DNA of 64,000 nt from Paracoccus albicereus (GTDB taxonomy: Bacteria; Pseudomonadota; Alphaproteobacteria; Rhodobacterales; Rhodobacteraceae), in assembly GCF_024359525.1 (NCBI RefSeq), contig NZ_JAKZEU010000001.1, forward strand, positions 620,001 to 684,000, read 5' to 3'. Positions within the stretch are counted from its first letter, which is position 1. Each line of letters starts with the position of its first letter. Positions 37,372-45,204 of the stretch are shown here, piece after piece. The notes below the pieces were generated by a model. It searched no databases, was not told where the DNA came from, and worked only from the letters and a program-made list of their open reading frames with translations. Made by a program: the position numbers and the translations under genes.

Positions 37372-38058
37372 ATGCCTGGACTGAAAAAGATCCTACTGGT
37401 CGACGACGAGGAAGACCTGCGCGAGGCCCTGGCCGAACAACTGGTCGCCACCGACGATTTCGACGTTCACGAGGCCGGTAGCGGCGCCGAAGCAATGGAA
37501 GCCGCGAAGGGAAACATCTTCGATCTGGTGATCCTGGATGTCGGCCTGCCGGACACCGACGGGCGCGAGCTGTGCAAGAAGCTGCGCAAGCACAACGTCA
37601 AATGCCCGATCGTCATGCTGACCGGACACGACACCGATGCAGACACGATCCTCGGCCTCGACAGCGGCGCGAACGATTACATCACCAAGCCGTTCAAGTT
37701 CCCGGTCCTGCTGGCCCGGCTGCGCGCGCAGCTGCGCACGCACGAGCAGTCCGAGGACGCAATCTTCCAGCTTGGGCCGTACACGTTCAAGCCGGCGATG
37801 AAGATGCTGGTCGATCAGAAGGATCGCAAGATCCGCCTGACCGAGAAAGAGACCAACATCCTGAAGTTCCTCTACCGGGCGCAGGATGGTGTGGTGGCGC
37901 GCGATGTGCTGCTGCACGAGGTCTGGGGTTACAATGCCGGCGTCACCACGCACACGCTGGAGACGCATATCTATCGGCTGCGCCAGAAGATTGAGCCCGA
38001 TCCCTCGAATGCGCGGCTTCTGGTGACGGAATCAGGGGGCTATCGTCTGGTGGCCTGA
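37372..38058 (+). CDS. OmpR-family response regulator, CenR-like
   Basis: 228 residues: receiver domain (1-120) with the acidic pair in LLVDDEED, phospho-acceptor Asp in LVILDVGLPDTDGREL near 60, and the conserved Lys in ITKPFKFPVL. The winged-helix DNA-binding domain (about 130-228) has ETNILKFLYRAQDGVV and LETHIYRLRQKIEPDP. The sequence closely resembles what I know of CenR in Rhodobacteraceae, an essential regulator of envelope integrity, but the name is an inference. AAAGGAGG lies 6 nt before the ATG. No histidine kinase is adjacent. Divergent from ribA. Confidence 0.9.
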   Translation: MPGLKKILLVDDEEDLREALAEQLVATDDFDVHEAGSGAEAMEAAKGNIFDLVILDVGLPDTDGRELCKKLRKHNVKCPIVMLTGHDTDADTILGLDSGANDYITKPFKFPVLLARLRAQLRTHEQSEDAIFQLGPYTFKPAMKMLVDQKDRKIRLTEKETNILKFLYRAQDGVVARDVLLHEVWGYNAGVTTHTLETHIYRLRQKIEPDPSNARLLVTESGGYRLVA

Positions 38059-38197
38059 CAGCCGCTTGAGCGGATTTCGGCCAGACGCTTTTTCTCGCCG
38101 AGCCGCAGGAACCGATCCTGAATGTGACGCGTTCCAATCCCGAAGCCCAGTGGTCGGTGGATGCGGCCACACTCCCAACCCTCTCTCTCTGCCTGAC

Positions 38198-38230
38198 GGC
38201 CTCGGACTTCGGTCCGAGGCCGGTCTTTTT
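38198..38230 (+). terminator. UUCG-loop terminator upstream of the selD 3' end
   Basis: GGCCTCGGAC (38198-38207) pairs with GTCCGAGGCC (38212-38221) around a TTCG tetraloop, followed by GGTCTTTTT. It serves the plus strand. It lies 140 bp after the CenR-like stop codon, an unusually long gap for a simple terminator, so it may end a separate small RNA. Confidence 0.92.
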
Positions 38231-38231
38231 A

Positions 38232-39284
38232 TCAGCGGATGAGGATGCCGGGTTCCGACGAACTTTCGACCGTGCCGATCGCCGTGGCGGCATCAAAGCC
38301 GTGTTTCGCGAACAGCGCGAGCACGTCGTCAGCCGCGCCAGGCGCGCAGGCAACCAGAAGCCCGCCGCTGGTCTGCGGATCGCTGAGCAAGGCACGGTCG
38401 GCCGGATCGAACCCTTTCGGCAGCGTGATCCCATCGCCGTAGCTGGCCCAGTTGCGCCCCGATGCGCCGGTGATGGTGCCATCCGCCGCCATCTCGCGCA
38501 CGCCGTCGAGCAGGGGCACGCGATCCCAGTCTATCACCACACTCATGCCGGCGCCGCTCGCCATCTCCATCGCGTGACCGCCGAGGCCGAAGCCGGTCAC
38601 GTCGGTCAGCGCATGGACGCCTTCCATCGCTGCGAGATCGGGGCCGGGGCGGTTCAGCCGCGTGGTCGTGTCCATCATCAGGCGGTAGCCGTCGGCGTCG
38701 AGCTGCCCCTTCTTCAGTGCCGCCGACAGGATGCCGACGCCCAAGGGCTTGCCCAGGATCAGCACGTCGCCCTCCTGCGCACCGCTGTTCTTGCGGATCA
38801 GCGCAGGATCGACGAGGCCCATGGCGACCAGGCCGTAGATCGGCTCGACCGAGTCGATCGTGTGGCCGCCTGCGACGGGGATGCCCGCATCCGCGCAGAC
38901 CGACTTGCCGCCTTCCAGGATCAGCCCGATCGTCTCGGGCGACAGCACGTTGACAGGCATGCCCACGATGGCCAGTGCCATGATCGGCGTTCCGCCCATC
39001 GCGTAGACGTCGCTGATCGCATTCGTCGCGGCGATGCGGCCGAAATCGTAGGGATCGTCCACGATCGGCATGAAGAAGTCGGTGGTGGCGACCAGCGCCT
39101 GCTTGTCGTTCAGCTTGTAGACAGCCGCGTCGTCGGCGCTTTCGATCCCGACCAGCAGTTCCGGCGGGACCGGCATCGCCGAGGTTCCGGCAAGGATCTT
39201 CGACAGCACGGCCGGCGCGATCTTGCAGCCGCAGCCGCCGCCATGGGACAGCGAGGTCAGGCGAGGTTCCGCAGCATCGCTCAT
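38232..39284 (-). CDS. selD: Selenide, water dikinase
   Basis: Makes selenophosphate from selenide and ATP, the selenium donor for selenocysteine or selenouridine. The 350-residue protein has the active site GGGCGCKIAP, with Cys18 in the position of E. coli Cys17 and Lys21 matching Lys20. It also has TTDFFMPIVDDPYDFG, LGGHAMEMAS and SDPQTSGGLLVA. The active residue is Cys, not Sec. No selA, selB, tRNA(Sec) or selU is in the window. Start 39284 follows the yqjG-like stop by 4 nt; GAGAGG is very close to the ATG, so the longer form from 39326 cannot be fully excluded. Confidence 0.93.
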   Translation of the reverse strand: MSDAAEPRLTSLSHGGGCGCKIAPAVLSKILAGTSAMPVPPELLVGIESADDAAVYKLNDKQALVATTDFFMPIVDDPYDFGRIAATNAISDVYAMGGTPIMALAIVGMPVNVLSPETIGLILEGGKSVCADAGIPVAGGHTIDSVEPIYGLVAMGLVDPALIRKNSGAQEGDVLILGKPLGVGILSAALKKGQLDADGYRLMMDTTTRLNRPGPDLAAMEGVHALTDVTGFGLGGHAMEMASGAGMSVVIDWDRVPLLDGVREMAADGTITGASGRNWASYGDGITLPKGFDPADRALLSDPQTSGGLLVACAPGAADDVLALFAKHGFDAATAIGTVESSSEPGILIR

Positions 39285-39288
39285 CCTC

Positions 39289-40269
39289 TCAGCCCCTGTC
39301 CCGGCCATGCGGCACCGTCCAGTCATCGTCCGGCCCGATGGGCACGATGCGGTTCGGGTTCACCATGTCGTGGCTGTAGTAGTAATGGCGGCAGAAATGA
39401 TCCGGCCGAACCGTCTGCGCGACGCCCGGCCATTGGTACATCTCGCGCGCCCATCCCCACAGGTTCGGCATCTGCGCGATCTTGGTGCGGTTGCACTTGA
39501 AATGGGTGTGATAGACCGCATCGAACCGGGCGATGGTGGTGAAGAGCCGCCAGTCGGCCTCGGTCACACGGCCGCCAGCGAGGTAGCGGTTCTCGGCCAG
39601 GATTCCTTCCAGCCAGTCGAGGCTGTCGAACAGCGGATGGACGGCCTTGTCATAAGCCTTCTGGCTGGTCGCGAACCCGGCCTTGTAGACGCCGTTGTTC
39701 ACGGTGTCATAGACGCGGTCATTGATCTCGTCGATCCGGCTGCGCAAAGACTCGGGGTAGTAGTCGTCCTTGTTGCCGGTCACTGCGTCAAAGGCGGAAT
39801 TCATCATCCGGATGATATCGGCGCTTTCGTTCGACACGATCCTGTCGCCCTTGATGTCCCACAGAACTGGAACCGTCACCCGGCCGGTCATTTTCGGCGT
39901 GTCACGCAGATACACGTCGCGCAGGTAGGGCAGGCCGAACAGGTCGTCACCCGTTGCTCCGTCGAAATCCGTCTTGAAGGTCCATCCCTCGGACAGCATC
40001 TCGGGGTGGACGACCGAAACGCCGATATGATCCTCGAGCTCCTTCAGGACGCGAAAGATCAGCGCGCGATGCGCCCAAGGGCAGGCATATGAGACATAAA
40101 GGTGATAGCGACCGCTTTCCGCCTTGAACACGCCCTCGCCCGTCGGACCGGAGCTGCCATCGGCCGTGACCCAGTTGCGGAACTTGGCGTTGTCGCGGAC
40201 GAATTCGCCGTCGTTCGACTCGGTGTCGTACCATTGGTCTTTCCAGACCCCGTCGACCAGCTGACCCAT
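39289..40269 (-). CDS. Glutathionyl-hydroquinone reductase (Xi-class GST, YqjG-like)
   Basis: 326-residue enzyme that removes glutathione from glutathionyl-hydroquinones. The catalytic Cys63 is in the YACPWAHR motif, followed by the Xi-class segments FGLPYLRDVYL, TVPVLWD, NESADIIRMMN and the large C-terminal helical domain with AGGRVTEADWRLFTTIARFD. This Cys-Pro-Trp motif separates it from ordinary GSTs. It is the first gene of a two-gene unit with selD, 4 nt apart. Confidence 0.93.
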   Translation of the reverse strand: MGQLVDGVWKDQWYDTESNDGEFVRDNAKFRNWVTADGSSGPTGEGVFKAESGRYHLYVSYACPWAHRALIFRVLKELEDHIGVSVVHPEMLSEGWTFKTDFDGATGDDLFGLPYLRDVYLRDTPKMTGRVTVPVLWDIKGDRIVSNESADIIRMMNSAFDAVTGNKDDYYPESLRSRIDEINDRVYDTVNNGVYKAGFATSQKAYDKAVHPLFDSLDWLEGILAENRYLAGGRVTEADWRLFTTIARFDAVYHTHFKCNRTKIAQMPNLWGWAREMYQWPGVAQTVRPDHFCRHYYYSHDMVNPNRIVPIGPDDDWTVPHGRDRG

Positions 40270-40351
40270 CGGATTCTCCTTCGGTTTCGGCCAATGGGAC
40301 CGCCGCAGCCGGGCTTGTCAACCGTTTGACGGGCACGCTACAGACCCAGGC

Positions 40352-41137
40352 ATGTTCACCATCGCCACCTGGAACATCAACTCGGTTCGCCTGCGCGAGC
40401 CACTGGTCACGCGCTTCCTGTCCGAAGAGGGACCCGACATCCTGTGCCTGCAGGAATGCAAGTCGCCGGTCGAGAAGATCCCGGTCGAGGCGTTCCGCGC
40501 ACTGGGTTACCGCTGGATGGTCGCGCGCGGACAGAAGGGCTACAATGGCGTCGCGATCCTGTCGCGCCTGCCGATCGAGGATGCGGGCGATCGCGACTAT
40601 GCCAGCCTCGGTCATGCGCGCCACGTGGCCGCGCGCCTGGAAAACGGTGTGGTGATCCACAACTTCTACGTTCCCGCCGGCGGCGACGTGCCCGACCGCG
40701 AGGTCAACGTGAAGTTCGGCCAGAAACTGGATTTCGTCGCCGAGATGCGCGACGCGTTCCATGCGGATAACCCCACGCGTTCGATCATGGTCGGTGACCT
40801 GAACATCGCCCCGCGCGAGGATGACGTCTGGTCGCACAAGCAGCTTCTGAAGGTCGTCAGCCACACACCGGTCGAGGTCGATCACCTTCTCTCCGCGCAG
40901 GACGCCGGGGGTTGGGTGGACATCACCCGCAAGGACATCCCGGACGGACAGCTTTATTCCTGGTGGTCGTATCGCTCGCCCGATTGGGACGTGGCGGACA
41001 AGGGCCGCAGGCTGGACCACATCTGGGCCAGCCCCGACATCGCGAATGCCGGTCATGCCAGCCGTGTTCTGCGTGGGATGCGCGGATGGGAACGACCCTC
41101 AGACCACGTTCCTGTGCTGGCAAGTTTCGATCTGTAG
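40352..41137 (+). CDS. xthA: Exodeoxyribonuclease III
   Basis: 261-residue AP endonuclease and 3'-5' exonuclease in base excision repair. The catalytic residues are visible: Asn8 in TWNINSVR, Glu35 in LQECK, the Asp/Asn pair in GDLNIAP, and the C-terminal SDHVPV with the active His. LDHIWASP supplies the Asp before it. The length and motifs fit the XthA/ExoA group. Divergent from the GHR gene (82 bp). Confidence 0.95.
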   Translation: MFTIATWNINSVRLREPLVTRFLSEEGPDILCLQECKSPVEKIPVEAFRALGYRWMVARGQKGYNGVAILSRLPIEDAGDRDYASLGHARHVAARLENGVVIHNFYVPAGGDVPDREVNVKFGQKLDFVAEMRDAFHADNPTRSIMVGDLNIAPREDDVWSHKQLLKVVSHTPVEVDHLLSAQDAGGWVDITRKDIPDGQLYSWWSYRSPDWDVADKGRRLDHIWASPDIANAGHASRVLRGMRGWERPSDHVPVLASFDL

Positions 41138-41159
41138 GCTTGATCCGGCGGGATCGAGA

Positions 41160-41187
41160 CGACCCGCAGCCATAGGGCCGCGGGTCG
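41160..41187. other. Hairpin between convergent xthA and VPLPA-CTERM genes
   Basis: CGACCCGC (41160-41167) pairs with GCGGGTCG (41180-41187) around a 12-nt loop. It lies between two converging genes and may block read-through or act as an RNA 3' end, but there is no U-run. Confidence 0.4.
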
Positions 41188-41211
41188 CAGAGGCACGAGC
41201 AGACAGCTGAT

Positions 41212-41817
41212 TCATCCCTTTGCGCGACGGCGCATTGCGGCCAGCCCACCCAAACCACCGAGAAGCATCAATCCGGCCGCAGGCAACGGGACCGGCGCCA
41301 CATCGATGGAAGAAATCCGGTAACGATCGAAGCTTCCGCCCAGAAGACCCGCATCGGCACCAAAGCTGATGCTGGTCCCCATCAGGCCCGCAAGCGAGTA
41401 ATACCCAGAAGAATTGGCAGCCCGCTCTTCCGGATCGACCAGAAGGCCGTCAATGAACAGATCGAAGGAATCGCCGGACCCCCATCCCGAGAACACGACC
41501 GATCCGAAATTAACGACGCTGTTGAATGTCAGCGTCAGTAGGTCGTTCTTGACCGAGCCATCGATATCACCCGTGTCGAACAGGTGCGATGAAACGCCCA
41601 GACCAGAAGAATTTCGCGTCACCGTCTCGCAATCGCTGCAGATGATGGTGTCGGGGTTGGGAAAATCGCGGTAGGTCCCGGCCGTCGCCTTGGTCGTCAC
41701 GCCGTCCACGGTCCAGGTATTCGAGCCCGCATTGGGCGCACTGCCAAAGTTGAAAGTGGCGGCCCCTGCAGGGACCGTGCAGATCAGTAACGCTGCAATC
41801 GTTGAAAGGGTCTTCAT
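41212..41817 (-). CDS. VPLPA-CTERM sorting-domain exported protein
   Basis: 201 residues: signal peptide 1-19 (MKTLSTIAALLICTVPAGA), a beta-rich, Ser/Gly/Asp-rich body, two Cys in IICSDCETV, and a C-terminal tripartite tail: VPLPA, a hydrophobic stretch (GLMLLGGLGGLAAM) and RRRAKG. This is the VPLPA-CTERM signal, processed in related bacteria by exosortase-type enzymes and tied to exopolysaccharide. No exosortase gene is in the window. The start at 41817 follows GAGGG by 9 nt. The body itself matches no family I recognise; the resemblance is to PEP-CTERM-like beta sandwiches. Confidence 0.88.
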   Translation of the reverse strand: MKTLSTIAALLICTVPAGAATFNFGSAPNAGSNTWTVDGVTTKATAGTYRDFPNPDTIICSDCETVTRNSSGLGVSSHLFDTGDIDGSVKNDLLTLTFNSVVNFGSVVFSGWGSGDSFDLFIDGLLVDPEERAANSSGYYSLAGLMGTSISFGADAGLLGGSFDRYRISSIDVAPVPLPAAGLMLLGGLGGLAAMRRRAKG

Positions 41818-42181
41818 CAGGTAATCCCTCACTGTCCTGCTTCGATAAAGAGCAGGTTTACACCAAAATGCGCCGCAGGTTCTGTTAGGGGCTATGAAAA
41901 ATAAACCAGAGAAATCGCGAGCGCAGCGATAAGGATATCACTGAAGTGAAAGATCGGAAAAAGATTCGCCCGCTATTTATAAAGTTTAGTTTAGAATCGC
42001 AGAAGAAGATTAGAATACCTAGATTATCAGCCTAAGGTTGTGCCGTTGGTCGTAAGGCTGAAGGTCGGTTCCGGCCGACCGTTTCTGCGGAGGCCCCTCG
42101 TTCGCCGCGTGGCCACCCCTTTCGTTCCTGCGGATGACAGCACATATTGCATCCGATCGAAGCGAAAGCACCGAGGCCGAC
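41818..42181. other. AT-rich intergenic region
   Basis: 364 bp between the VPLPA-CTERM gene and the thioredoxin-like gene. The part from about 41880 to 42030 is visibly AT-rich compared with the rest of the window (runs such as TATTTATAAAGTTTAGTTTA). It contains TCACT-GA-AGTGA (41938-41949), a short inverted repeat. It should hold divergent promoters for both genes. I see no coding frame or RNA gene I can support. Confidence 0.6.
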
Positions 42182-43108
42182 ATGACAATGCTTTTCGACG
42201 GCGGCGACAAAGCGCAAAGCGCCGCAGAGACCATTCGCGACGTTACAGACGCGACCTTCATGACCGAGGTGGTCGATGCCTCGATGAAGGTGCCGGTGAT
42301 CGTGGATTTCTGGGCGCCGTGGTGCGGTCCGTGCAAGACGCTGGGTCCGCAGCTGGAGGCCGAAGTCGCGCGCTCGAAAGGCGCCGTCCGCATGGTCAAG
42401 GTCAACGTCGACGAAAACCAGATGATCGCGGGCCAGCTACGCATCCAGTCGATTCCCACGGTCTTCGCCTTCTATCAGGGCCAGCCCGTCGACGGCTTCC
42501 AGGGCGCGATTCCGCAATCCGAGATCAGGACCTTCGTCGACAAGCTTGCCAAGATGGGCGGTGGCGCCGCGGGCGAGGACGACGGCCTGGCCGAGGCACT
42601 GGCCGCGGCCGAGCAGATGCTCGACGACGGCGCCCATGCCGATGCAGCAGAGACGTTCGCCGCGATCGCAGAGGAAGACCCGGAGAATGGCGAGGCTTGG
42701 GGCGGACTGATCCGCGCCCATATCGCGGCGGATGATACCGAATCCGCAGAGCAGGCCATGGCGCGGGTGCCGGCGAACGTTGCGGCATCGGCCCCGGTCG
42801 AGGCCGCGCGCGCACAACTGCAATTGGCCAGGCAGGCCGCCGAAGCCGGACCCCTCGCCGATCTGCAGTCGAAGGTCGAGGCTGATCCCGACGATCAGCA
42901 GGCGCGGCTGGATTATGCCAAGGCGCTGCACGGGTCCGGCAAGGTCGAAGAGGCGATCGACGTGCTGCTCGACAGTTTCCGCCGCGATCGCGAGTGGAAC
43001 GAGGGCGCGGCGAAGGCGCAGCTTTTCACCATCTTCGACAGCCTCAAACCCAACGATCCTCTGGCGCAGAAAGGTCGTCGCCGGTTGTCGTCGATGATCT
43101 TTGCATGA
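42182..43108 (+). CDS. CnoX/YbbN-type thioredoxin with TPR-like domain
   Basis: 308-residue chaperedoxin: an N-terminal thioredoxin domain with the redox site FWAPWCGPCK (Cys48, Cys51) and a C-terminal TPR-like helical domain (about 125-305; ALAAAEQMLDDGAHADAAE and later repeats). CnoX proteins bind stressed clients, prevent overoxidation and hand them to GroEL; those with a WCGPC site, as here, are redox active. The start at 42182 is preferred because GAGG lies 5 nt before it. Its stop overlaps the next gene (ATGA), beginning a coupled cassette. Confidence 0.92.
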   Translation: MTMLFDGGDKAQSAAETIRDVTDATFMTEVVDASMKVPVIVDFWAPWCGPCKTLGPQLEAEVARSKGAVRMVKVNVDENQMIAGQLRIQSIPTVFAFYQGQPVDGFQGAIPQSEIRTFVDKLAKMGGGAAGEDDGLAEALAAAEQMLDDGAHADAAETFAAIAEEDPENGEAWGGLIRAHIAADDTESAEQAMARVPANVAASAPVEAARAQLQLARQAAEAGPLADLQSKVEADPDDQQARLDYAKALHGSGKVEEAIDVLLDSFRRDREWNEGAAKAQLFTIFDSLKPNDPLAQKGRRRLSSMIFA

Positions 43109-43755
43109 CAGGCAGATTGCGGTTCGACCTTCCGGACCGGATTGCGCTGTTTCCCTTGCCGGGGGCGCTGCTGCTGCCGCGGTCGCGCCTGCCGCTGCAG
43201 ATCTTCGAGCCGCGTTATCTGCAGATGCTGAACGATGTGCTGAAGACCGAACACCGCCTGATCGGCATGGTCCAGCCCATCGACGCAAAGGAGGGTGAGG
43301 CGCAAGCTTTGGCCCCGATCGGCGGCGCGGGCCGTGTCGTGGCCTTTACCGAGACCGACGACGGCCGGATGATGATCTCGCTTCAGGCGATCTCGCGCTT
43401 CCGCCTGACCGAGGTCGAGGAAGGCTTCGCGCCCTATCTTCAGGGCCGGGTCGAGTGGCAGGATTTCGCGCGCGATCTGAAGGGTCCCGAGAGCGACGAG
43501 GATTTCGACCGTGGCCCGTTTCTTGAAAAGCTCGAGCGTTTCATGGAGCCGCGCGAGCTGACCACCGACTGGGACGCGGCCGCCGACGCCGAAGACGAAA
43601 TGCTGATCAACGCGCTGTCGATGCTGCTGCCCTTCGATCCGCCCGAGAAACAGGCGCTGCTCGAGGCTGTGACGCTGACCAAGCGCCGTGAAATGCTGGA
43701 AGGGCTGATCGACTACGCCCTGTTGTCCGAAGACAGCGAGGAACGCCTGCAATGA
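43105..43755 (+). CDS. LON substrate-binding domain (ATP-dependent protease La N-domain) protein
   Basis: 216 residues that consist only of the Lon N-terminal domain: [50 protein letters not shown] and a helical C-terminal bundle ending in [16 protein letters not shown]. There is no ATPase or protease domain, so it cannot act as Lon itself; a role as substrate or adaptor-binding module is inferred. It overlaps cnoX upstream and trm112-like downstream by 4 nt each. Confidence 0.92.
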   Translation: MTGRLRFDLPDRIALFPLPGALLLPRSRLPLQIFEPRYLQMLNDVLKTEHRLIGMVQPIDAKEGEAQALAPIGGAGRVVAFTETDDGRMMISLQAISRFRLTEVEEGFAPYLQGRVEWQDFARDLKGPESDEDFDRGPFLEKLERFMEPRELTTDWDAAADAEDEMLINALSMLLPFDPPEKQALLEAVTLTKRREMLEGLIDYALLSEDSEERLQ

Positions 43756-43967
43756 CCGACACACCTGAATCTGCCGAGACCGCCGCTGCGTCCAGCTTCG
43801 ATCGCGCGATGCTTGAGGGGCTGGTTTGCCCGGTGACCCATGCGGTGCTGCAGTACGATGCCGAGCGTCAGGAACTGGTTTCGCAGGCAGCCGGCCTGGC
43901 CTTTCCGATCCGGTCAGGCATCCCGATCATGCTGATCGACGAAGCGCGGCAGCTCAAGGCGGATTGA
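43752..43967 (+). CDS. Trm112 family protein
   Basis: 71 residues. The conserved core is [20 protein letters not shown] ... [21 protein letters not shown], the Trm112/YcaR fold that activates methyltransferases in eukaryotes and has unknown partners in most bacteria. A full zinc-binding set is not present (only one Cys of the usual four), as in many bacterial short forms. It overlaps both flanking genes (ATGA before, TGATG after). Confidence 0.9.
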   Translation: MTDTPESAETAAASSFDRAMLEGLVCPVTHAVLQYDAERQELVSQAAGLAFPIRSGIPIMLIDEARQLKAD

Positions 43968-44422
43968 TGGCAGTCGATTACGACGAATTGGCTGCACGCG
44001 TGGCCGCGCTGACCGAGGGTGAGACCGACGAGGTCGCGCTGATGGCCACGCTTGCCTGCGAACTGCATCATTCCGACGACCGCTTCGACTGGACGGGCTT
44101 CTACCGCGTGACCGAACCCGAAGTGCTGAAGATCGGCCCCTATCAGGGCGACCACGGCTGCCTGGTGATACCGTTCTCGCGTGGGGTCTGCGGCGCCGCG
44201 GCGCGAACCGGACAGGTTCAGATTGTGCCCGATGTCGATGCCTTTCCCGGCCATATCGCCTGCGCAAGCTCGACCCGGTCAGAAATCGTGCTGCCGGTCA
44301 TCGGACGTGATGGTCGGCTGATCGGTGTTCTGGACATCGACAGCGATCGTCCCGACGCATTCACGGACGATGACGCGGAATGGCTGCGGGTTATCCTTGG
44401 AAGCGTCTTCGGAACGATCTGA
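43967..44422 (+). CDS. Free methionine-(R)-sulfoxide reductase (GAF domain)
   Basis: 151-residue single-GAF enzyme that reduces free Met-R-sulfoxide with thioredoxin. The three Cys of E. coli YebR (84, 94, 118) align as Cys65 (GDHGCLVIPF), Cys75 (GVCGAA) and Cys99 (GHIACASS) with identical spacing of 10 and 24. DWTGFY, SEIVLPVIG and VLDIDSDRPDAFTDDD fix the family. It ends the cnoX-lonN-trm112 cassette. Confidence 0.94.
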   Translation: MAVDYDELAARVAALTEGETDEVALMATLACELHHSDDRFDWTGFYRVTEPEVLKIGPYQGDHGCLVIPFSRGVCGAAARTGQVQIVPDVDAFPGHIACASSTRSEIVLPVIGRDGRLIGVLDIDSDRPDAFTDDDAEWLRVILGSVFGTI

Positions 44423-44487
44423 CACGATCTTGTCTGGGACGTCCTGCGGGTCCATCCTTGCGATCATAGATCCAAGGAGGCTTGATC

Positions 44488-44853
44488 ATGGACGGTTCCT
44501 GCCTGTGCGGCGCGGTGACTTTCTCAGGCCGCGTGGACGATCCTGATGTGGCGGCCTGCCATTGCAGCCAGTGCCGGCGCCAGTCGGGGCATGTCTGGGC
44601 ATCGTTTCTGATGGAAGATCCGGTAGTGACGGGCGAGGTGCGCTGGTACCGGTCTTCTGACAAGGCGGAACGCGGCTTCTGCCCCACTTGCGGCTCGGTC
44701 CTGTTCTGGCGGCCTGATGGGCGAAAGGCGCTGTCAGTCTCGGCCGGCGCCATCGACAACCCGACGGGGTTAAGGCTGGCACAGCACATCTATGTCGCCG
44801 ACAAGGGTGATTATTACACAATCACCGACGGCCTTCCGCAAAGCGACCAATGA
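44488..44853 (+). CDS. GFA (glutathione-dependent formaldehyde-activating) family protein, copy 1
   Basis: 121-residue zinc-binding protein. The ligands are spaced as in GFA/Gfa: CLCGAV, CHCSQCRRQSGHVW and GFCPTCGSVLFW. Only one characterised relative (Paracoccus Gfa) was proposed to join formaldehyde and glutathione; the role of this branch is unknown. AAGGAGG, 6 nt before the ATG, defines the start. The next gene is a paralogue overlapping by 4 nt. Confidence 0.9.
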   Translation: MDGSCLCGAVTFSGRVDDPDVAACHCSQCRRQSGHVWASFLMEDPVVTGEVRWYRSSDKAERGFCPTCGSVLFWRPDGRKALSVSAGAIDNPTGLRLAQHIYVADKGDYYTITDGLPQSDQ

Positions 44854-45203
44854 GCAAGCGCGACGTGACCGGGCGCTGCCTGTGCGGCGCCGTCAGCCTG
44901 CGCGCGCGGACGGACGCGCGGATCGCCCATGAATGCCATTGCAGCCAATGCCGACGCCAGTCGGGCCATGTCTGGGCCTATGTCACCCTGCCGCGCGCCG
45001 ATGTCGTCTTCGACGGCCCGGTCTCCCGTCACGCCCATACGGATGCCGCCGAGCGGGGCTTCTGCCCGACTTGCGGTTCCTTCCTGTTCTGGGCGAAGAA
45101 CGGCGAGGATGCGATCGACGTCTCGGCAGGCAGCCTTGATGCGCCGACCGGCCTGACGCTGGGCGCGCCGTCGCAATGGGACAGCAGGGGCGATTACTAC
45201 TAG
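44850..45203 (+). CDS. GFA family protein, copy 2
   Basis: 117-residue paralogue of the preceding protein, with the same CLCGAV, CHCSQCRRQSGHVWA and GFCPTCGSFLFW motifs. The 42-nt segment around the CHCSQC motif is 39/42 identical between the copies (44559-44600 vs 44936-44977), a mark of duplication or gene conversion. It ends in GAPSQWDSRGDYY without the C-terminal extension of copy 1. Coupled to copy 1 (ATGA); LysE follows after 1 nt. Confidence 0.9.
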   Translation: MSKRDVTGRCLCGAVSLRARTDARIAHECHCSQCRRQSGHVWAYVTLPRADVVFDGPVSRHAHTDAAERGFCPTCGSFLFWAKNGEDAIDVSAGSLDAPTGLTLGAPSQWDSRGDYY

Positions 45204-45204
45204 C

